From: CAZLBV01 sp964557845 | Lineage (GTDB): Bacteria > Acidobacteriota > Aminicenantia > Aminicenantales > Aminicenantaceae | Direction of reading: 5' to 3' | Length of the DNA: 11,811 nucleotides | Assembly: GCA_964557845.1 (NCBI GenBank) | Contig: CAZLBV010000012.1 | Coordinates: forward strand, 1-11,811 | In this document: positions 7,457-11,811 of the stretch, in pieces | Layout of the letters: every line of letters starts with the position of its first letter | How positions within the stretch are numbered: position 1 is the first letter of the stretch | Translations under genes and position numbers: made by a program | The notes under the pieces: model-generated | The model's input: only the letters and a program-made list of their open reading frames with translations | Told to the model about the DNA's origin: nothing | Database searches by the model: none

Positions 7457-7486
7457 ATTATTATCACAAAGTCGACCTATTTTCAA
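7457..7486 (-). promoter_or_regulatory. Candidate promoter for rsmE-kinase
   Basis: In the 125-base dnaJ-rsmE gap the minus strand carries TTGAAA (7481-7486) and, 18 bases on, AATAAT (7457-7462). An alternative -10, GATAAT at 7460-7465, has a TG extended element but only a 15-base spacer. Either could let rsmE and the kinase be expressed apart from HrcA control. AT-rich DNA makes such matches common, so confidence is modest. No hairpin terminator is visible after dnaJ, so read-through from the heat-shock operon is also plausible. Confidence 0.35.
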
Positions 7487-7531
7487 AGAAACAGTTTATT
7501 TCCTTTTTATAGTGTGGTGAATAAACCCAGG

Positions 7532-8659
7532 CTAATTAAAGTTTTTAATCTTTTCAAGTTCGATTTTTTTAAGGGATTCTACATTTTCACCGGCTATCTC
7601 GGCAAATTTCTTAAGCAGTTTTTTCTGTTCCTTGTTTAAACTTGACGGAGTAACCACATTCACCCGGATTAAAAGATCTCCTGTCCGGCCTCCGTGAATG
7701 TCTTTAATCCCCTTATTTTTCAACTTAAGGACTTCTCCGCTTTGTATTCCAGATGGTATTTTCAAAACCTCTCTTCCATTAAGCGTTGGGATCTCCAAAT
7801 TGGTGCCGAGAGCTGCCCGGGTAAAAGAAATAGCAACCTCACAGATCAGATCATTATCTTCTCTCTGAAAGTATTTATGTTCTTTTACGTTTATACCCAC
7901 ATACAGGTCCCCTCTCGGGGCATTTCTTTCGCCGGCATCGCCTTCTCCTTCCAGCCTAAGCCTCATACCGCTGCAGATACCGGGAGGGATCTGAATTTTC
8001 ATGGCTTTCTTTATGCGGACATGACCGGTTCCCGAGCAGTTTTGACAGGGAGAATCGATTATTTCTCCACTTCCCCCACATTTATGGCATGGTTGGGAGA
8101 TCGTAAAAAAACCCTGACGGTAATGAACTTGGCCTCTTCCCTGACAGTAAGGGCATGTGCTTTTATTTGTTCCAGGTTTCATCTTGGTACCGCCGCATTC
8201 CGGGCAAAGCTCTACCCTGTTCAACTTTATCTCCTTTTCAACTCCAAATGCCGCCTCTTCCAGGGTGATATCTAATTCCAGAGACAGATCCCGTCCTCTT
8301 TGAGGATAGTTTTTCGATCTGGATCGGGTTCCAAAAATATCGCCGAATCCAAAATTAAAAATATTTCCTAAAATGTCTTCAAATCCTTCGAAAATCGTCG
8401 AATTAAATCCAGAAAATCCCGAGAACCCTTCCCCTTTTAAACCGTTATACCCAAATCGATCATAGATAGACCGTTTATTTGGATCTATCAATACACTGTA
8501 AGCCTCAGCAGTCAATTTGAATTTTTCTTCCGCTTCTTTATTTCCTGGATTTCTGTCAGGATGATACAACAAAGCCATTCTTCGATAGGCTTTTTTTATT
8601 TCCTCACAAGAAGCATTGCGGTTAACGCCTAAAATATCATAATAATCAGGTTTCTCCAT
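7532..8659 (-). CDS. dnaJ: Chaperone protein DnaJ (type I Hsp40)
   Basis: Cytoplasmic co-chaperone that binds unfolded protein and stimulates ATP hydrolysis by DnaK. All parts of a type I Hsp40 are present in 375 residues: J domain 1-70 with HPD at 33-35, a Gly/Phe-rich region at about 74-110, four zinc-binding CxxCxGxG-type repeats (starting at Cys152, Cys169, Cys191 and Cys205), and the C-terminal substrate-binding domains. The first repeat is CPECGG followed by Thr and the second is CPYCQGRG; all eight Cys are present. The ATG at 8659 lies inside dnaK: its first 14 bases overlap the end of dnaK, with an AAGG element about 11 bases upstream, so the two are probably translationally coupled. 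The full-length, two-zinc-centre DnaJ contrasts with the shortened DnaK it must serve. Confidence 0.97.
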   Translation of the reverse strand: MEKPDYYDILGVNRNASCEEIKKAYRRMALLYHPDRNPGNKEAEEKFKLTAEAYSVLIDPNKRSIYDRFGYNGLKGEGFSGFSGFNSTIFEGFEDILGNIFNFGFGDIFGTRSRSKNYPQRGRDLSLELDITLEEAAFGVEKEIKLNRVELCPECGGTKMKPGTNKSTCPYCQGRGQVHYRQGFFTISQPCHKCGGSGEIIDSPCQNCSGTGHVRIKKAMKIQIPPGICSGMRLRLEGEGDAGERNAPRGDLYVGINVKEHKYFQREDNDLICEVAISFTRAALGTNLEIPTLNGREVLKIPSGIQSGEVLKLKNKGIKDIHGGRTGDLLIRVNVVTPSSLNKEQKKLLKKFAEIAGENVESLKKIELEKIKNFN

Positions 8660-10229
8660 TTTTCACAACCTTATCTTCTGCCTGTGTTTTCTCAATCAGT
8701 TTGTTTACTTCTTCCCTGGATAGACCTGAAGAAGGCCTGACCTCAATTTTCTGTCCTCTGCCGGTGGCCACATCCTTAGCAGTAACTTCAACAAGCCCAT
8801 CGGCATCGATTTCAAAAGTGACATCTATTTGGGGAACCCCAGCAGGAGCAGGCTCTAATCCCACCAAACCAAAAACAGCCAGAGAAGTGTTTTCCATAAT
8901 GTTTTCACTTTCTCCTTGTAACACATGGATTTTAACTCTCCGCTGATTATTTTCGACTGTAGTAAAAGCCATAGTTTTTTTGGTCGGGATGGTGGTATTC
9001 CGGTCTATGATCTTTACAAAAGATTGATTTTCAGCTTCGATTCCTAATGATATGGGAGTAACATCCAACAAGAGGACCAAGTCCGCCATACCACCTTTTA
9101 GGATACCGGATTGAACCGCAGCCCCCATGGCTACGATCTCATCAGGATTCACATTATCGACCGGCTCTTTTTTAAAGAATTGAGATATTTTTTGTTTAAT
9201 CAAAGGCATCCGGGTCTGTCCACCCACTAAAATAACTTCATTAATTTGTTCCGGTTCCAGCTTGGAGTCATTAAGGGCTTGGTCTATATAGGGAAAGGTT
9301 TTTTCGACCAAGTCCATGGTCAGATCTTCCAGCTTTTGTCTGGATAGATTGATCTTTATATGTTTTGAACCCGTTTTATCTGCAGTTATAAAAGGAAGAT
9401 TTATTTCGCTTTCAATGGTATAAGAAAGCTCACGTTTGGTTTTTTCGGCAGCCTCTTTAATCCTCTGTAGGGCTAATTTATTTTCTGACAGGTCTATCCC
9501 ATTCTCTTTCTTGAATTCTGAGATCAACCAATCTAATATCCGGTTATCGAAATCTTCGCCCCCAAGATAGGAATTACCGTTGGTAGCTAAAACATGGAAA
9601 ATTCCTTCATTGATCTCCAAGACAGTAATATCAAAGGTGCCTCCGCCCATATCATACACGGCAATAATACCACTTTTGCTCGAATCCAGTCCGTAAGCCA
9701 GACTGGCAGCAGTAGGTTCATTGATCACGCGCAAAACCTGTAATCCTGATATCTCGGCAGCATCCTTAGTCGCTTGTCTTTGATGGTCATCAAAATGAGC
9801 GGGAACAGTTATTATGGCCTCGGTTACATCTTCACCAAAAAATGATTCGGCACATTTCTTCAGGTAGCTCAAAATCATTGAGGATATTTCCTGGGGGCTT
9901 ATTTGGGATGATTCCAATTGGATCATTACATCACCATTCTCTGCTTCGCTCAGTTTATATGTGATTTTTTTCCGGGCAGACGTTACTTCATTCGAATTAA
10001 ATTTTTTTCCCATCATTCGTTTGACTGCAAATATGGTGTTTTCCGGATTGGTGATCGCTTGTCTTAAAGCAAGATTTCCAATGAGTTTCTCTCCGGAACT
10101 CGTGAAACTGACTACCGAAGGAGTGGTATTCAATCCTTCCAAATTAGGAATCACTCTCGGAGTTCTTCCATCCAGATACGCCACACAAGAATAGGTGGTT
10201 CCCAGATCAATCCCTATAACGTGACCCAT
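8646..10229 (-). CDS. dnaK: Hsp70 chaperone DnaK lacking the C-terminal lid
   Basis: ATP-dependent cytoplasmic chaperone that cycles on unfolded polypeptides with DnaJ and GrpE. The nucleotide-binding domain is complete: IGIDLGTTYSCVAYLDG at 5-21, Lys70 in AVKRMMGKK, DMGGGTFDI at 193-201 with Thr198 (the E. coli Thr199 autophosphorylation position), and ILVGGQTRMPLI at 333-344. The hydrophobic linker LVLLLDVTP (384-392) and the substrate-binding beta domain follow (NTTIPTKK, HVLQGE, FEIDADGLVEVTAKD, to about 500). The protein then stops at 527 after the first turns of helix A (SSGLSREEVNKLIEKTQAED), whereas usual DnaKs are about 600-640 residues. Lid helices B-E and the acidic tail are absent. 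dnaJ starts directly, so no lid remnant lies downstream. The start ATG is 2 bases after the grpE stop with AAGGA about 10 bases upstream. This could be the main DnaK of a lineage that lost the lid or a specialised paralogue. Confidence 0.95.
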   Translation of the reverse strand: MGHVIGIDLGTTYSCVAYLDGRTPRVIPNLEGLNTTPSVVSFTSSGEKLIGNLALRQAITNPENTIFAVKRMMGKKFNSNEVTSARKKITYKLSEAENGDVMIQLESSQISPQEISSMILSYLKKCAESFFGEDVTEAIITVPAHFDDHQRQATKDAAEISGLQVLRVINEPTAASLAYGLDSSKSGIIAVYDMGGGTFDITVLEINEGIFHVLATNGNSYLGGEDFDNRILDWLISEFKKENGIDLSENKLALQRIKEAAEKTKRELSYTIESEINLPFITADKTGSKHIKINLSRQKLEDLTMDLVEKTFPYIDQALNDSKLEPEQINEVILVGGQTRMPLIKQKISQFFKKEPVDNVNPDEIVAMGAAVQSGILKGGMADLVLLLDVTPISLGIEAENQSFVKIIDRNTTIPTKKTMAFTTVENNQRRVKIHVLQGESENIMENTSLAVFGLVGLEPAPAGVPQIDVTFEIDADGLVEVTAKDVATGRGQKIEVRPSSGLSREEVNKLIEKTQAEDKVVKNGET

Positions 10230-10231
10230 TA

Positions 10232-10837
10232 TTATTGTTCCTTTTTAGGCATGATTACTTTAACCAGAGAAGGCCGGATCAACCGATCATGCAGAAGATA
10301 GCCTTTTTGGAGCTCCTGACTTACTTGGGGACTATCAACTTCATCCGATTCTTCTATAATGAAAGCTTGATGAAAATTTGGATCGAACTTATTATCTTTT
10401 ATCTCTATCGGTTTTACTCCCTGTTTTGTCAGCAAATCCATCAATTGTTTATATATCATCTGGATACCCGACTTTAGATCAGGACAGTTTGAATCTTTGT
10501 GGCTTTCCAAGGCACGTTCAAAATTATCCAGAACTCCTAAAAAATCCTGAATGAAATTGCTGAGTGCAAATTGATAAAATTCACTTTTTTCCCGCTCTAA
10601 TCGTTTTCTCAAATTTTCTTTATCCGCCATTTGACGGAGATATTCTTCTTTATATTTTTTTAATTCATTCTTTAACTTTTCAATTTCCTCATCTTTTTCC
10701 TTGAGTTTTTCCTCTTTTTTTTCTTTGGATTTATCCGTTTTGTATTTTTTTGGTTCAGTCATATATTCAATTTCAATGTCATTATCTTTATCATTCTTAA
10801 TATCTGAAACAGATTCGATATTTATCTTTTTTGGCAT
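10232..10837 (-). CDS. grpE: Nucleotide exchange factor GrpE
   Basis: Homodimeric cytoplasmic factor that releases ADP from DnaK and acts as a thermosensor in many bacteria. The 201 residues begin with a highly charged Lys/Glu-rich segment (about 1-55), followed by the long dimerisation helix (KNELKKYKEEYLRQMADKEN, about 55-75), the four-helix bundle around FLGVLDNFERALE, and the C-terminal beta-wing domain that contacts DnaK (KPIEIKDNKFDPNFHQA, and LLHDRLIRPSLVKVIMP near the end), matching the GrpE signature. The ATG at 10837 has an excellent ribosome site, AAGGAGG at 10842-10848, which overlaps the hrcA stop codon; the gap to hrcA is 9 bases and to dnaK 2 bases. The partner regions of GrpE are conserved even though the DnaK it serves lacks its lid. 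Confidence 0.97.
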   Translation of the reverse strand: MPKKINIESVSDIKNDKDNDIEIEYMTEPKKYKTDKSKEKKEEKLKEKDEEIEKLKNELKKYKEEYLRQMADKENLRKRLEREKSEFYQFALSNFIQDFLGVLDNFERALESHKDSNCPDLKSGIQMIYKQLMDLLTKQGVKPIEIKDNKFDPNFHQAFIIEESDEVDSPQVSQELQKGYLLHDRLIRPSLVKVIMPKKEQ

Positions 10838-10841
10838 GTTT

Positions 10842-10848
10842 CCTCCTT
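10842..10848 (-). promoter_or_regulatory. Strong ribosome binding site of grpE
   Basis: AAGGAGG on the minus strand, four bases before the grpE ATG and overlapping the hrcA TAA stop. It fixes the grpE start and is the strongest ribosome site I see in this operon, consistent with more GrpE than HrcA being made from one message. Confidence 0.7.
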
Positions 10849-11811
10849 AATGATGTAAACTTATGGTGTGACTGAGTTTTTGGGCGATATAATCAACCAG
10901 AGGTATTATAGTTCTATAGGGGATCCTCTTGGGCCCGATTATGCCAAGAGAACCAAGAACCTGAAGATTATCACCATAATGCGAAAGGATCAATGAACAA
11001 TCGTTAACATCCGGGATTTTTAATTCTTCTCCTATGAGCACTTTTACTCTGTCTAAACTGATAAAATCAGATAGAAGTTTGGCCAATTTTGATTTTTCTT
11101 CGAAACTACTGAATAATGTTCGCAAAGCTTCCATATCAAAAAATTCTGATTTGTTCAACAGCTTGGATGTTCCCTTAATAATTATATGAGAGCCTTTTTC
11201 TTCCTGTCCAAAATAGGATCTCAAAAGATCATTAGTTTTTTGTAAAATATTTTCAAACCGATCTCTATATTTCGGCATTTCTTTGATCAAATAGTCTCTT
11301 ACATAAGTAAGGTTTTTCCCAGCGAAATTTTCAGTGATAAATCTGGATGCCCGGTCCAGCTCATGCTGAGTGAAATAATTCTTGGCTTCAACCACTTCAT
11401 TTAGCACCAAATTATTGGTGGAAACTTGAATGATCAAGACCCGTTCTTCCGAAATTTTGACTAAACGGACATGCCGGAAATTTATTTTAGATATCCTGGG
11501 GGATATAACAAATCCAAGATTATCAGAATATTCAGCCAAGGTCATGGATACCTGAGTAAGGAGAGATAAAAAATCCCCTCTTGTTTGCTCAAAATCTGCT
11601 GTTTCAATATCGACTAATTGTTTATTCAATAGGGCATCATCAAATAAATGGTTAACATAAAAACGCAATCCTTTATCCGTAGGGATCCTTCCGGCTGAAG
11701 TATGTGGTTGATAAAGAAATCCAAGTTGTTCCAGCTTGGCCATGATATTTCTGATAGTCGCTGAAGATACTTTTATATCCACATTTTCTACGACCACTCC
11801 TGAACTAACGG
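10847..11811 (-). CDS. hrcA: Heat-inducible transcription repressor HrcA, 5' partial
   Basis: Dimeric repressor that binds the CIRCE inverted repeat and controls class I heat-shock genes; its activity is known in other bacteria to depend on chaperonin GroEL. About 320 residues are visible and the frame is open to the window edge (it continues upstream of a GTG at 11797 through PVSSG), so the real start is outside; comparison with the usual 340-350 residues suggests about 20-30 are missing. Visible: the rest of the winged-helix domain (SSATIRNIMAKLEQLGFLYQ, then PHTSAGRIPTDKGLRFYVN), the GAF-like core with inserted dimerisation domain, and the C-terminal IIGPKRIPYRTIIPLVDYIA. As first gene of hrcA-grpE-dnaK-dnaJ it is presumably autoregulated. 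A CIRCE site would lie upstream, beyond the window; none was seen inside. Confidence 0.96.
   Translation of the reverse strand, partial: VSSGVVVENVDIKVSSATIRNIMAKLEQLGFLYQPHTSAGRIPTDKGLRFYVNHLFDDALLNKQLVDIETADFEQTRGDFLSLLTQVSMTLAEYSDNLGFVISPRISKINFRHVRLVKISEERVLIIQVSTNNLVLNEVVEAKNYFTQHELDRASRFITENFAGKNLTYVRDYLIKEMPKYRDRFENILQKTNDLLRSYFGQEEKGSHIIIKGTSKLLNKSEFFDMEALRTLFSSFEEKSKLAKLLSDFISLDRVKVLIGEELKIPDVNDCSLILSHYGDNLQVLGSLGIIGPKRIPYRTIIPLVDYIAQKLSHTISLHH

Noticed and set aside
7694..8275. 193-codon open frame on the plus strand opposite dnaJ
   Set aside because: It is fully antisense to the conserved zinc-finger and C-terminal regions of dnaJ. Its protein has no recognisable motif and low-complexity shadow character; it is an open frame by chance.
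8640..8670. Frameshift explaining the short DnaK
   Set aside because: dnaJ starts inside the last codons of dnaK and is intact from its first residue, leaving no space for lid sequence in any frame. A frameshift is not the cause, though a deletion is possible.

Overview
The window is a bacterial chromosome segment of low to moderate GC (about 40% where I counted, just inside the left end). It carries housekeeping genes almost entirely on the minus strand. No mobile element, CRISPR array, rRNA or tRNA is visible, and no stretch over 300 bases lacks a gene. The content is a heat-shock cluster, a type IV pilus retraction ATPase, a soluble Ser/Thr kinase and a murein transglycosylase. Together with a DnaK that keeps the N-terminal insert seen in Gram-negative proteins, it suggests an uncultured diderm lineage. 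The sequence alone does not fix the phylum.

Layout, read in the minus-strand direction of transcription (right to left): hrcA (start cut off by the window edge), grpE, dnaK, dnaJ, a 125-base gap with a possible promoter, rsmE, a Ser/Thr protein kinase with a C-terminal zinc ribbon, a 116-base gap with a good sigma-70-like promoter, pilT, alaS, a 102-base gap with a small palindromic repeat, and a secreted lytic transglycosylase. A diacylglycerol-kinase-family gene converges on these from the left end on the plus strand.

hrcA-grpE-dnaK-dnaJ form one tightly packed unit: 9-base gap, 2-base gap, 14-base overlap. HrcA should repress it from a CIRCE operator upstream of hrcA, which lies outside the window. 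GrpE and DnaJ are the nucleotide-exchange factor and co-chaperone of DnaK. rsmE and the kinase are 4 bases apart and look co-transcribed, as do pilT and alaS (12 bases apart).

The most notable features are: (1) the operon's DnaK is only 527 residues and ends just after the substrate-binding beta domain, so the helical lid is missing; (2) the kinase has Arg where Ser/Thr kinases usually have Lys in the HRDLKxxN loop, and it carries a double-CxxC zinc ribbon; (3) the first ~80 bases are about 71% GC, look like the signal peptide of an unrelated protein, and are joined in frame to a decapitated lipid-kinase gene, which is most likely an assembly or library chimera. I see no clear new multi-gene system; most of the window is ordinary.
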